A DNA stretch of 64,000 nt from Gentiana macrophylla (Eukaryota > Streptophyta > Magnoliopsida > Gentianales > Gentianaceae): the NCBI GenBank assembly GCA_026214975.1, contig CM047808.1:60414583-60478582 (forward strand). Direction: 5' to 3'. The notes under the pieces are model-generated. The model had not been told where the DNA came from and searched no databases. It saw only the letters and a program-made list of their open reading frames with translations. This document shows positions 10,928-21,306 of this stretch, one piece after another; position 1 is the stretch's first letter, and the number at the start of each line of letters is the position of its first letter. Both the position numbers and the translations under genes were made by a program.

Positions 10928-12666
10928 TTGTCACGAAAAACACAAAACAAAACTAAAACGAATATAATAAACTGGACAGAGGGTTGTGAATCCAAAGCCA
11001 GGAAATAAAGTTGCGGACCTAAACTAACTAAATAAATCTATTCTATAACTAAAAAGAAAATAAACTTCTAAGATAACAACGAAGAACAAGGCACAAAGAT
11101 AATTTCAATTAATTTCAACGAAGAACAAGCATTGATCCACCTATCCCGCAACCCTCAATTTCTACTCTGGATCGTTTAGTGAAGATTTAATAAAGACGTG
11201 TGATGATACGAGAATACACACCTCCACGTGGAATTATCTAATTGGTCCATCTGGCGTTCGCATAAGTCTGGGCCGGCTATCGACATCGGGTCGATACTAG
11301 ACGTACCAGTGAAGACCACAGCTCGAGTGGGATTCACCAAGTGTCTGGACTCGAGCGCCCACGTCGGCCGTCGTCGAGTCGATCTCGGATACGTTAGCTA
11401 GAGCTCCTGGGTCCACATCCCACAGGTTACTTGGGAAAAGGGGCAAGGCCCATTTAAGGGTATTTATGACAATAACTCCAGCCGCCCTTAGTTCTAGGGC
11501 AGAAGAAGGACATGTGCCTATAAATACATAGCTCCGGGAACTATGTAAGGCTTGATTCCTGGACTTTCACACAGGATACGTAGGCAATCCAAGATACATT
11601 CTTGGACTCAGCCGTAATACATCAAAAACACCATCTTTCGTTCATATTTAGCCATCTCGATCTCTTACAGCTCATCCTTAGATTACACGTGGCCTCATTT
11701 CACAGGTGGTGCATTATTTAGCATCGTCAACGTGGTTCACCTATCAAAGGTATGAATTCCTACTCTCGTAGATAATTCGTCTATTAATCTATCATCTCTC
11801 GATCATAAAGATTAACGCTTCCATAACCAAGGTGTAAGATTTCTCAATCTAGCAACCTAGAAATTAACCTAACAACTCTCGTTATTTTTAGGTTAAAAAT
11901 CCAACCTTTACTATGGTGATCTAGGATTTAATAACGATTCTCATCACACATTAAACATCAAACAAAGAATACATTTATCAATGAAATTGCATAAGAACAA
12001 TAAAACATAATAAAGATACAATCTTTAATTACTCACAAACAATCCAAGAGTTGAAATCAAAGCGTTATGGAGACGGTTTCACACGCTTGTTCCGTATGCC
12101 TAGCCTCTGCTCATATCCGTCTAACGAAAAAAAAATAAATATGTTGCTTGGTCGATCGAAGGTGTGCACTTTCGGTCGACCGAGTGCTTGTCCTTTTTTT
12201 TTGATTTTACTCTCTCGACTCACTGTTCCCGGATGATTTTTTCGTGTTACGTCTTTCAACTGCTTTGAATGCCGTCCTTTTATAACCTTCTTCAAGCTAG
12301 GGTAACAATTATCCTTTTTTTCTTTTCTTAAAATAATAAAACCCTAATAAAAATATGATAATTCCAATTTTGCCCTTCTAGATATATCTTCAATTAAAAT
12401 GCATCTCGAAACCCTTCAGCTCGTTGACTCGTCCACGATATGCTCGTTGTACCTACAATAATAAAAACGTGCAAAGTGTAACATCACATATATAAAGATA
12501 TTTACCAATAAAATCACATAATTAACCCGAATTCGCACTTAAATACTTTTAAAACTCATTTGCTCAATAAATCAATTAAACGCTTAATTTCTATGCGAAT
12601 TATACGAATATGGAGAGAATTGCTACAAAATATAACGATATAAATCACATAAAATCACCCTTAACA
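10928..12666 (-). repeat. LTR1, truncated 3' LTR of AthA
   Basis: It matches LTR2 from TTGTCACG (21450) to the CCTTAACA end. The first 143 bp of the LTR (equivalent to 21307-21449) are missing, and the AthZ LTR stands in their place. It is split by a 529-bp solo LTR with its TSD; without that it is 1,205 bp against 1,202 bp in LTR2. The minus-strand TATA box TTATAAAAGG lies at 12276-12285. Downstream are two palindromic motifs (12147-12187), the first mutated to GGTCGATCG. Confidence 0.9.
11201..11729 (+). mobile_element. 529-bp solo LTR inserted in LTR1, TSD ACGTG
   Basis: Sequence present in LTR1 but absent from LTR2, LTR3 and LTR4. It starts TGATGATACG and ends GCATCGTCA, with TGAYGAT terminal inverted bases. 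It is flanked by ACGTG at 11196-11200 and 11730-11734; the other LTRs have one ACGTG at this point. A plus-strand TATA box TATAAATA at 11519-11526 indicates forward orientation. There is no internal domain, so it is a solo LTR. The family is not recognised and is not Athila. Confidence 0.9.
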
Positions 12667-12679
12667 ACTCCCCACACTT
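12667..12679 (-). promoter_or_regulatory. Polypurine tract of AthA
   Basis: The minus strand reads a G-rich AAGTGTGGGGAGT directly before the LTR start TGTTAAGGG. It is preceded by a GGACGAGCAAAAGC-type module common beside plant Ty3 PPTs. It primes plus-strand DNA synthesis in intact elements. Confidence 0.85.
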
Positions 12680-13676
12680 AGCTTTTGCTCGTCCGAGCAA
12701 AACAAAACAAGATAAAGGATCGGGAAAAATATAGACATTTTAAGACATACAACGCATAGTCAATAAATTAGAAGTTCACCCACGTGTGTGTGTGCATAGC
12801 CATAGCAAACTTCCACTAAGTCCAAACTTGGAAATTTCAAAGCAAACTAGCTAATACCCCCTTCAAAATAGAGATAAATGATACTCATAAGATGTACCCT
12901 ACAAAACGTGACATATCCCGAAAAAGATGATAGAATACATTTAGGACCTTTCGACATACTCGAGAGGATAATCCTACAACATATCATCGGTTTATCTTTG
13001 GGATAAGGTATACGATAACTAAGTCTTTTATTCATACCACTTCTTATTGCAAGTTGATTTAACTATTTTCACATTTAAATGCACATCGAGAATGAGCCAT
13101 TGCCCTGTCATAGCGAGAATAGGACATTCGGGATATGCCTACCTTACTTAAATCATAAGGCGACTTCTTACGATCAAGTGAGCTTTTGGTCATCATAGTG
13201 GTATAGGACATTCGAGATATGCCCTATCGCACTCAAATCATCGACCACTTCCGACACACCCAATTTCAACTTTTTTAAACAACTTATTCAAAGCACGATG
13301 AATTACGCTTTCACTTATCACATTCAAACCTCGGATATTCACGGTATGTCATACTTTGGATCTAAACACAAACTATTATAATTCTCACGATACGTACATT
13401 AGCACTAAGCACACGATACTTATAAGATAATCAAAAATCACTAATCCAAATGGGTATAGCTTTATATTTTAGCTCATCGTTCAATATGGCTCGTGAAATG
13501 TATGTCGGGTGAAACAACTAACTTACTAAACATACGATATACAAAGATCCATGAATATTAAAACCGAACAAAAATATGCATTTGCTCACTCGGGACAAAA
13601 CAAAAATTTTTAAAAATTTAGCTCATTTCAAAGATAGAAAAATAATATAAGCAAATGATAGATACACATAACCATT
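12680..13676 (-). other. Non-coding 1-kb stretch between two PPT-like modules in AthA
   Basis: No credible ORF was found. The sequence is shared with AthB (22665-23665) and AthC (41856-42860) and contains short GACATTCGRGATATGCC-like repeats around 13125 and 13207. Function unknown. Confidence 0.5.
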
Positions 13677-13712
13677 CCCCTCCCCCACACTTAAACGACA
13701 ATATGTCCTCAG
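13677..13712 (-). promoter_or_regulatory. Internal second PPT-like module of AthA
   Basis: The minus strand reads CTGAGGACATATTGTCGTTT then AAGTGTGGGGGAGGGG. This is the same design as the terminal PPT module about 1 kb downstream: a GAGGAC-type motif followed by TAAGTGTGGGGGAG. It may be an extra plus-strand priming site or a relic of an old terminus. Confidence 0.55.
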
Positions 13713-13784
13713 GTTGTGCAGAACTAAAGAAAAGATAAAGTACTTAGCTGATTGTAGTTCGAAGGTCGCAATTCTGAAGGTGGT

Positions 13785-14012
13785 CTAGATCCTAATCCGG
13801 AAATGCTTAAAGAAATCAGTAGACTGTGGACCATCCACCGGAAAACTGATATCATCTAAAAGCTCACAATCGCTATCGAAAATATCCTGCACACTTGAAC
13901 AAACATGGCAACATCTCGGGGAACATAGGGGAATATAATACGTCGCGCAAAAGTAACAATAGAGGATACTACAAAATAGCAGGGCTAGGTGCAACAAAAT
14001 GACATCAGACAC
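13785..14012 (-). CDS. Small Cys-rich hydrophobic ORF downstream of AthA pol
   Basis: The 75-codon frame starts MSDVILLHLALLFCSILYCY, a hydrophobic stretch that could be a signal or membrane segment. It continues with a Cys cluster (CSPRCCHVCSS) and an acidic part (DIFDSDCELLDD). AthC has the same 75-codon length, while AthB is frameshifted near its end. It is not recognised as any family. The position after pol is where Athila carries env-like genes, but the copies are young enough for a non-coding frame to survive by chance, so translation is unproven. Confidence 0.35.
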   Translation of the reverse strand: MSDVILLHLALLFCSILYCYFCATYYIPLCSPRCCHVCSSVQDIFDSDCELLDDISFPVDGPQSTDFFKHFRIRI

Positions 14013-14204
14013 ATAAACATAATGCTACAAAATGATATGCAAATACACTAATAATGCAAAGAATACTGTGATACACGAAGAAAATAGAAACACAAAACAC
14101 TAGCCCAAGCTAATCTTCATAGATGTCGCCCCAATCTACAATCCGGATTAGGCGACGAAAGCAAATCGATCGCGGGAGGGATGTCATATTCATCTTGCAA
14201 GTTC

Positions 14205-14543
14205 CAATCTTCTCCCGCAACATCTACTCCTTTAAAATGTTCATCACGGAGTACCAAAGAACAAATCGATAAGCATCGGGTCATTTTAAATCGTATACGG
14301 CCGTCCTAACGCACGTTGAAGGTCCTCGATGCTAAACTCTCCACCACCCACGATGTGGGAGAATACGGATGACAACATAAGTAATGGTCCCGGCGCGTGA
14401 TGATATGGTAATCAACGTCAAGGATAAGCGTTCCTCCAGGTCCATCGCCTGCAGAGTTATATGGCGGATTCTATGAATGAATGGGATCTCATGCGGGGAA
14501 CTCCGTAATCCATTTCAAAACAAAGCCGAATCAAGCGATTCAT
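14205..14543 (-). pseudogene. Accessory ORF after pol in AthA (broken)
   Basis: It starts MNRLIRLCFEMDYGVPRMRS at 14543. A frameshift near the CTG at 14450 interrupts it. It can be followed as GPLLMLSSVFSHIVGGGEF then SIEDLQRALGRPYTI before a stop. AthB keeps a 105-codon frame of the same gene. The sequence looks protein-like (balanced composition, EDLQRALG helix) but I do not recognise the family. It probably represents the element's post-pol accessory gene. Confidence 0.45.
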
Positions 14544-14612
14544 ACAACACTCTTATTAGATTTAAAACTAAAACACATAAACCAAAGACAAAAGAGTAAT
14601 TGAAAAAAATGA

Positions 14613-14616
<4 letters not shown>

Positions 14617-14701
<85 letters not shown>
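14617..14701. repeat. (TA)n microsatellite in AthA, about 42 units
   Basis: An uninterrupted TA run just downstream of the pol stop codon. The same site holds about 8 units in AthB and 31 in AthC. Confidence 0.95.
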
Positions 14702-14703
<2 letters not shown>

Positions 14704-14759
14704 AGGATGCCCCCTAGTGGCGCTGTTGGTTAATGTCGTTAGCTCGACACTGTTTAAGC

Positions 14760-16649
14760 TCAGCCTGGATCAGGCCATTTAACCTTCCTTCCGGCCACTA
14801 CTTCGTGTAAGCTCTGATGATTGGTGTGGCCACAAAAACAGCATCTAACACATGGGGTTAGGTTCCTTACTGCTTTCCAAACACGTTTAAACTTCCCCAT
14901 GGTTGACTTCTTCTTCTTTTGAGTCTTCTGATGACGTTTCAGCTGACGCACCCTCTCATACTCTTCCATATCCCAACTACCTGCTAGAACTACTTCAGAT
15001 CGACCACTACCGTCATCCTCTGAAAACAGGGTGGGTGAAAACTCGTCAAATTCTTCGACTTCTTTAGTACCACGCCTGAGGATATCGAGGAAACGAACTA
15101 TCAAAGGCTTTTCCTTGGGTTCACCAATGTAGTGCTTACATCTTTGACCATTTACTCGAAACGGTTGGTCACCATAACCTCGTAGTTCTAAAACTCCTCC
15201 GGGAATAATTTGGAGAATCTCAAAGGGACCGGACCATCGTGTCCTTAACTTTCCAGGAAACAGATGTAGCCTGGAATTATACAGAAGAACTTGTTCCCCG
15301 ACTAGAAATTCTCTCTTCTTAATCTTGGCGTCATGGAGGAGTTTCATCTTATCTTTGCTGATCCTGGCGCTTTCGTAGGCCTGGAGTCTGAATTCGTCCA
15401 ACTCATGCAACTGTTGTAGTCGATGCTTACCACAAGATTGGGAATCAAAGTTCAGAAACTTTGTAGCCCAATAAGCTCTATGCTCTAACTCGACTGGCAG
15501 ATGACATGGCTTACCATAAACCATTTGATATGGAGATGTACCCATAGGAGTCTTATAGGCGGTCCTGTATGCCCATAGTACATCATCCAATTTCAAACTC
15601 CAGTCTTTTCTATGACTGTTGACCGTTTTTTCCAGGATTTTCTTAATGCTTTGTTTGCTCCGTTTAACCTGACCACTCGTCATAGGATGATATGGTGTGC
15701 CAGTTTTATGACGAACACCATACTTTTCAAGAACTTTCTCTAGGGGTCGGTTGCAGAAATGTGTCCCTTCATCACTGATCAAGGCACGAGGACATCCAAA
15801 TCTCACGAAGATGTTCTTTTTTAAGAATTTCATGACCGTCTTATGATCATTGTGAGGAGTGGCTTGAGCCTCCACCCATTTCGACACGTAATCCACGCAG
15901 ACTAAGATGTATTTGTTACCACAAGATGCTAGGAATGGTCCCATAAAATCGATGCCCCATACATCAAAGACTTCGCATTCTAAGATGGGTGTCAAAGGCA
16001 TGTCAAAACGCCTTGTCAGAGTACCGGTTCTTTGGCATCTATCACACGCTTTACAGAAAGCTTCTGTATCTTTAAAGATCGTAGGCCAATAGAAACCGGA
16101 TTGGAAGATCTTAGCAACGGTTTTCCAAGGACCAAAGTGACCTCCAGTGGGTCCACTGTGGCACTGCTCAATAATATCGCGCTGCTCAGATTCTGGAACA
16201 CATCTTCTAAGCAGACCATCTTTACAGATCTTAAACAGATAAGGTTCATCCCAAACGAAAGATTTCAAATCAGAGAAGAACTTTTTCTTCTCCTGATAGG
16301 ACAATTCTGGATCGAGATATCGGGCATGAAGGTAATTGACAATGGAAGAATACCATGGAACATCAGGAGGACAACCATCGATAAGCATAATGTTTTCCAG
16401 AGGAAAGTAAAGATCTATATCGTCAGGGTCATCCTTTTCCTCATTCAACATCCTCGAAACATGATCCGCCACGACGTTTTCACTGCCCTTTTTGTCTTTA
16501 ATTTGAACGTCAAACTCTTGTAGGTCGATATCCAACGCATGAGAGCGCGGTTTGGCCTCTTTCTTAGTCATCGAAAATCGCAAAGCGGCGTGATCGATCC
16601 ACACAATCACTTGAGCTCCTAACAAGTAACTCACGAAACTTGTCCACAA
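14760..16649 (-). CDS. AthA RNase H C-terminus, integrase and Cys-rich tail
   Basis: A 629-codon open frame. Residues 15-105 are the end of RNase H ([30 protein letters not shown]). The H2C2 zinc domain follows ([11 protein letters not shown] ... CKACDRCQ), then the integrase core with [10 protein letters not shown] and [14 protein letters not shown]. The expected third catalytic residue, Glu in GQVERSNQ as in AthB, is Lys here (GQVKRSKQ), so integration activity should be lost. The C-terminal domain has the GPF motif ([12 protein letters not shown]). The last 30 residues hold [12 protein letters not shown], a possible metal-binding knuckle. It is part of a gag-pol polyprotein, and its Met is not a true start. 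Confidence 0.9.
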   Translation of the reverse strand: MWTSFVSYLLGAQVIVWIDHAALRFSMTKKEAKPRSHALDIDLQEFDVQIKDKKGSENVVADHVSRMLNEEKDDPDDIDLYFPLENIMLIDGCPPDVPWYSSIVNYLHARYLDPELSYQEKKKFFSDLKSFVWDEPYLFKICKDGLLRRCVPESEQRDIIEQCHSGPTGGHFGPWKTVAKIFQSGFYWPTIFKDTEAFCKACDRCQRTGTLTRRFDMPLTPILECEVFDVWGIDFMGPFLASCGNKYILVCVDYVSKWVEAQATPHNDHKTVMKFLKKNIFVRFGCPRALISDEGTHFCNRPLEKVLEKYGVRHKTGTPYHPMTSGQVKRSKQSIKKILEKTVNSHRKDWSLKLDDVLWAYRTAYKTPMGTSPYQMVYGKPCHLPVELEHRAYWATKFLNFDSQSCGKHRLQQLHELDEFRLQAYESARISKDKMKLLHDAKIKKREFLVGEQVLLYNSRLHLFPGKLRTRWSGPFEILQIIPGGVLELRGYGDQPFRVNGQRCKHYIGEPKEKPLIVRFLDILRRGTKEVEEFDEFSPTLFSEDDGSGRSEVVLAGSWDMEEYERVRQLKRHQKTQKKKKSTMGKFKRVWKAVRNLTPCVRCCFCGHTNHQSLHEVVAGRKVKWPDPG

Positions 16650-18011
16650 ATGAGACTACGGCCAATAATTCCTTTTCGAGGTAGTAGTATAGTTAACTTG
16701 AGAGGATTCAATGTGTGGTCAGCGTAATAGATTGGCTGGAATTTCCTTTGATTCTTTGGCCTAAAACAGCTGTCGCATAGTTTGATGCGTCGCACATAAG
16801 CTCGAAAGGTAGGTTCCATCGGCGATATAAGAATTGGAGCGAGAGATTAAACGGTTTTTAAGCTCCTCAAACGCCTGCTTGCAGTTTTCATCAAAATCGA
16901 ACTCAACGTCTTCCTTAAGTAGTGTAGACAGGGGCTTGGCTATCTTGGAAAAGTCCTGAGTGAATCTCCTATAGAAACCGACATGTCCAAGAAAACCTCT
17001 GACTTCGTGCACATTCTTAGGATAACTCATCTTCTCGATAGCTTCCACTTTGGCCCTGTTTACCTCAATACCTTTGGCGGAGATCTTGTGGCCAAGAACT
17101 ATTCCCTCATCAACCATGAAATGGCATTTTTCCCAATTGAGTACTAAGTTCTTTTCCACACATCTGGATAAGATCTGGTCAAGATTATCAAGGCAATCAT
17201 CGAAAGACTGACCAAAGACCGAAAAATCGTCCATAAAGATTTCCATACACTTTTCTACGAGCCCGTCAAAAATAGCCAAGATACATCTTTGAAATGTAGT
17301 GGGGCATTGCAGAGACCAAATGGCATTCTTTGTAGTAGCGAATGTACCATAAGAAGCGGTGAAAGTGGTCTTTTCTTGGTCGGCTAGATCAATGGGTATT
17401 TGGAAATATCCTGAATATCCATCCAGGAAGCAGTAGAATGCGTGTCCCGCCAGACGCTCAAGCATCTGGTCAATGAATGGAAGGGGAAAATGATCTTTCA
17501 TGGTTACCTCATTGAGCTTTCGATAATTGATGCAGACTCTGTAACCAGTGACAAGTCTCAATGCTATTTCCTCTCCCTTCTCATTCTTCTCAATTGTAAT
17601 TCCACCTTTCTTGGGAACTACCTGAGTCGGGGAAACCTATTCACTATCAGCGATGGCATAAATGATTCCCATGTCCAAAAGTTTGATGATTTCTTTCTTA
17701 ACCACCTCTTGCATAAGAGGGTTGAGCCTCCTCTGGGGCTGTCTAACACATTTCGCACCCTCATTAGTCTTGATCTTATGCATACAGATGTCGGGAGATA
17801 TCCCTCTGATATCTCCTACTTGCCACCCAAAGGCTTTCTCGTTCTTTTTCAAGACGTTTATTAACTTCATTTCTTCTAGTCGAGACAGCTTGGCAGATAT
17901 AATCAATGGAAGCTTTTCACCTTCTCTTAAAAACACATACTTTAGATGTTTAGGTAACGGCTTGATCTTTAGATCTGCAGGGGTCTTCCAAACTTGATTT
18001 AAGATCTCCAC
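16650..18011 (-). pseudogene. AthA reverse transcriptase (frameshifted)
   Basis: The segment 16761-17561 carries RT blocks RVCINYRKLNEVTMKDHFPL, CFLDGYSGYFQIPI, catalytic FMDD in EIFMDDFSVFG, and GHKISAKGIEV and RGFLGHVGFYRRF. Near 17290-17340 the expected MPFGLCNAPATF reads as an out-of-frame run flanked by correct sequence, so two compensating indels are present. The segment 17637-18011 is the RT N-terminal part (AFGWQVGDIRGISPDICMHK ... CVRQPQRRLNPLMQEVVKKE). A frame break near 17600 separates the two. Confidence 0.9.
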
Positions 18012-19094
18012 TTTTTAACTCAACATCGCTGAGTTTACTTAGTGGTCCCATTTGCCAAAGCTTCTCCTTCCAAAGAACTCATCCTCAAATTCGACTTAAC
18101 CGCTTCTAGACTTACCACACCATGATTATTCAAATTATCAACGATCGCTCATACTCGGTTACCAACAACCATGACTTGCTTTTCCATTAAATCATCGAAG
18201 TCATCGACGTATCCTCAATGGAAAAAACGGTTGGAGGACCGGAGGTATTTGAATGGATTTGGAGACATTATAGCTTACCTCTTGATCACCAACACGGATC
18301 GTCACTCACCCACCATCGAAGTCAATGAGGGCTCTAGTTGAGACAAAGGGTCTTCCAAGAATTAGGGGACATTTTCATCTTTTTCAATGTCAGGGCGTAC
18401 CAGTCAACGGGAAAGGTAAATCATGTCGATTTGAACTAAATACGTCTTTTAAGATTCCCCTCGCTTTTTTGAAGATCTATCAAAGAAAATGCAAATTCAT
18501 GGTAGTGGGTTTTAGAAGATCAATTAAACCAAAATTGTTTCACACCTGAGACAATGGCATGAGGCTTATAGGCGCACCTGAGTCACACAAAGCGTTAGGG
18601 AAGACCAGGCCTCCCATTAACACTGTAAGCACGAACTTTCCAGGGTCACCTCTCTTGGTTGGTAGGTTTTCATAATTGATCATTGAACAGTCCTCACCAA
18701 TCAGCCTCTCCATGTCTGACAACTTCCTTTTTGAAGAAACAACATCCTTAATGAATTTTGTATACTTAGGCATTTCAACCAAGACCTCTGACAATGGAAG
18801 ATTTACCTGAGTATTTTTCAAGAGATTCAACACCTTTTCATACTTCTTATCTTCACTCAAAGGGATGTTGCTCTTTCTTGGTGGAAATGGAAGCTTTTTC
18901 AAGTCACTCTTAGAAAAGACTTTCTTTGAGGATGAACTGATAGCTTTGTCTTCCAAATCCTTACACCTTACTACCTTCTCATTCTTCTTACTCGTCAGGG
19001 GATCAGCCTCCTGACTCTCACTTGTTTCTTCATTCCTCAGGGGTTCAGCCACCTGAGGACATTCAACTCTTTCACCTCTCAGGGGATCAGCCAC
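18012..19094 (-). pseudogene. AthA aspartic protease and linker
   Basis: The segment 18540-19094 has the protease motif LCDSGAPISLMPLS. AthB and AthC read CDLGASISLMPL, the usual Athila form. Upstream is the conserved block KFIKDVVSSKRKLSDMERL. The N-terminal part has three imperfect repeats (VADPLRGE, VAEPLRNE, EADPLTSK). Between 18012 and 18540 the protease C-terminus and spacer to RT are out of frame. The protease would cleave the gag-pol polyprotein. Confidence 0.8.
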
Positions 19095-19168
19095 CTGAGT
19101 ATTCTCTTTCGGCCAAGGGAAGTGTAGGTGCTCAGCTTCCCCTCCTGCCTTATCAATGGCAGGAGGGG

Positions 19169-20734
19169 CTAGTGGTTTCCCTGGTGGGAAGGCCCACTAA
19201 CTTGAGTACCGCTTCTTAGATTCATTGCACTGGCCTCCTCTCTACCGTATGGAATTGATGGCACGAGGTCAGTACATTGGCCATTGTTCAAGTCGGTTTG
19301 AGCAACTTGACCGCCCTTTGGATTTTTCTCCGTGAAACTGGGCATTTGCCCTGGGGGTCTAGAAGCTAACTGTTCAGCTAGTTGCCCGATTTGCCTCTCA
19401 AGGTTCTTATTCGTAGTCATCAGGAGTTGGATACTTTTATTTTGCTCTTCCAATTTAGCTTCAAGATTGTTAGTTTGGGAGGGGCCTTGAGAGTTTTGGA
19501 AATCTTGAGCATAGGGCTGGCTGGGCCGACTTTGGAATTGAGAATTTGGATTGAAAGGCCAATTCTGATTGAATCTTTGAGTAGGATTGGAAAAATTTGA
19601 GTTTTGGTTATGATTAAAACCAGGGTTTCTATTGAAATTTTGATTCGAATTAAAATTCGAATTAGGATTGAAACTGGAAGATTGATTAAACCCGTGGTTT
19701 TGGAAATTATTCTGGCCAGAAACTTGATTAGACCTTTGGTTGTTCTGGCCATAGAATGCATTCACTTGACGATTCTCGTCCGTTCATAGGACGAGATCGA
19801 GAAATGTGCCCCATATTGTCACGCTTTTGACATGTGACTGATTATCTTGTCCATAATCATGAACATCATTCACTTGATAAGGTGCGGGGGATTAAATTGA
19901 CACCGGCCATTCATATGGCCATCATTCTAAGATTTTAGCGATGCAACACTGAGGGTTACGTGGAAAAGAAGAAGTTTGATTTATCGGATTAGAAACTTGA
20001 GATCTTGACATCCGCTTCTGCAAAGGCGTGGCGATCAAACTTTGCATGTTTACCTCCTACTACCTTAGGAGGAGGAGGAGGTGCTTGAATTGCTTGATAA
20101 GAGGGCGTAGTTGTACTTTGCAATGTCCTCAAAGCGGTGCCCATCCCTCATCAGGCGTTTTCTTGACGCCCCACCAGGAGGAACTATTGACCATGCCTTT
20201 TGTAAGCTCGGTCAATCCAATAAAAAGTGTTGACTTGCCTTTCAAAGGGCAAGCCATGGTGGGGACACTTTCTAAGCATAGACTTGAATCTTTTCCAACA
20301 CTCGAAAAAGATTCATTCTCTTTACGATAGAAAGTGAATATCTCGTTCAAACATTGGGCGATTTTGGAAGGTGGGAAATATTGACTCAAGAACTCCTTTT
20401 GAGTTACGCCCAAGTATTTATAGATTCGATTGGGAGAGAGCTATACCACTCCTTAGCTTCTCCTTCAATGAAAATGGAAAGAGTTTCGATTTAATGGCGT
20501 CCTCACTAACTCCTTGGATCGCGTGTGGTGCCGCATATCTCAAGAATGTATGCAAGTGAGTGTCGCGGATTTTGGTGAAACCGTGGAAAATTGATGCATG
20601 ATGCATCATCCCGAATGAGCCAGGCTTTAGCTCGAAGGTCTCGAGCATTAATGGCGGTAGGATGATAGCCGGGTTGATCGTGATCGCGCCAGGCATGGCG
20701 TAGTCCGCCAACGACGTCTATCCTTAGCGACCAT
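19169..20734 (-). pseudogene. AthA gag (frameshifted)
   Basis: The start is taken as the ATG at 20734 (MVAxDRR), conserved at 39921 and 49849. N-terminal pieces 20418-20711 (MPGAITINPAIILPPL, ETFELKPG, GVSEDAIKSKLFPFSL) and 20129-20413 (EFLSQYFPPSKIAQCLNEIF) are the Athila gag core. A Cys/His-rich stretch follows near 19790-19850. Then come an Asn/Phe-rich tract (19560-19720) and a coiled coil (LEAKLEEQNKSIQLL) ending IGQLAEQLASRPPGQMPS, a hallmark of Athila gag. Several frame breaks interrupt it. Confidence 0.85.
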
Positions 20735-21282
20735 TATTACAAAATCTGCGGATTTCCTCGCTAACTTCGATCCTCGAGATCTTGCTCGCTCATGCGCGAA
20801 CGCGAACGGAAAATCCGCTGTTTGGCGGACTACGGTTCGCTTCGGGTCGAGGTGTATATAAACGGTCCCTTCTCGACCGAGTTTGCATAAACCAAAACCA
20901 AAAACAAGATGTCCGCACGAATTTCTTACAAAGGCTACACTAAACTCTAAAGTAAAAAAACGTAAATAAAAGCGAAAAAGAGACTATAATACGAGCGTAG
21001 CAGAGAATGGAAAAAATATATATATATATATATTTTTTATAACACTCGGTCGACCGAGAGATCAGGTTCGGTCGACCGAACTAATTAATTTTTTTTTATT
21101 TTTTTTATTTTTAAAAGATATATATTACCAAGGTGTGAATTATACCACACCCGGGTGTGATCCTTACGTCAAATACGAACCTAGTTTTTTTTTTATAATT
21201 TTTTTATTTAACGTAAACAACAAACTAAGGGCACTAACCTACGAAAAATTAATAACAAAAAAAACTAGACAACCGTACCGAT
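20735..21282 (-). other. AthA 5' leader
   Basis: Untranslated region between gag ATG and PBS. It contains a short (TA)n (21017-21032), two perfect palindromes (listed) and A/T-rich sequence. No gene was seen. Confidence 0.6.
21045..21080. promoter_or_regulatory. Paired palindromes in AthA leader
   Basis: CTCGGTCGACCGAG (21045-21058) and TTCGGTCGACCGAA (21067-21080), separated by 8 bases. Both are perfect dyads with core CGGTCGACCG. They lie between PBS and gag and recur in AthB and AthC. Related palindromes lie in the LTR downstream of the TATA box. Confidence 0.8.
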
Positions 21283-21300
21283 TCCCCGGCAACGGCGCCA
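21283..21300 (-). promoter_or_regulatory. AthA primer binding site, tRNA-Asp
   Basis: The plus strand is TCCCCGGCAACGGCGCCA, the 3' end of plant tRNA-Asp including CCA-type ending, with a 6-base spacer before LTR2. Confidence 0.95.
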
Positions 21301-21306
21301 AAAACT

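Noticed and set aside
13785..14012. A true envelope gene in the array family
   Set aside because: There is only one hydrophobic segment, 75 codons, and no glycoprotein-like layout. It is kept as an unknown ORF.
16032..16523. 163-codon plus-strand ORF
   Set aside because: It is antisense to the AthA integrase/RNase H frame and has no protein-like motifs, so it is a shadow ORF. The same applies to plus-strand frames opposite gag and RT throughout.
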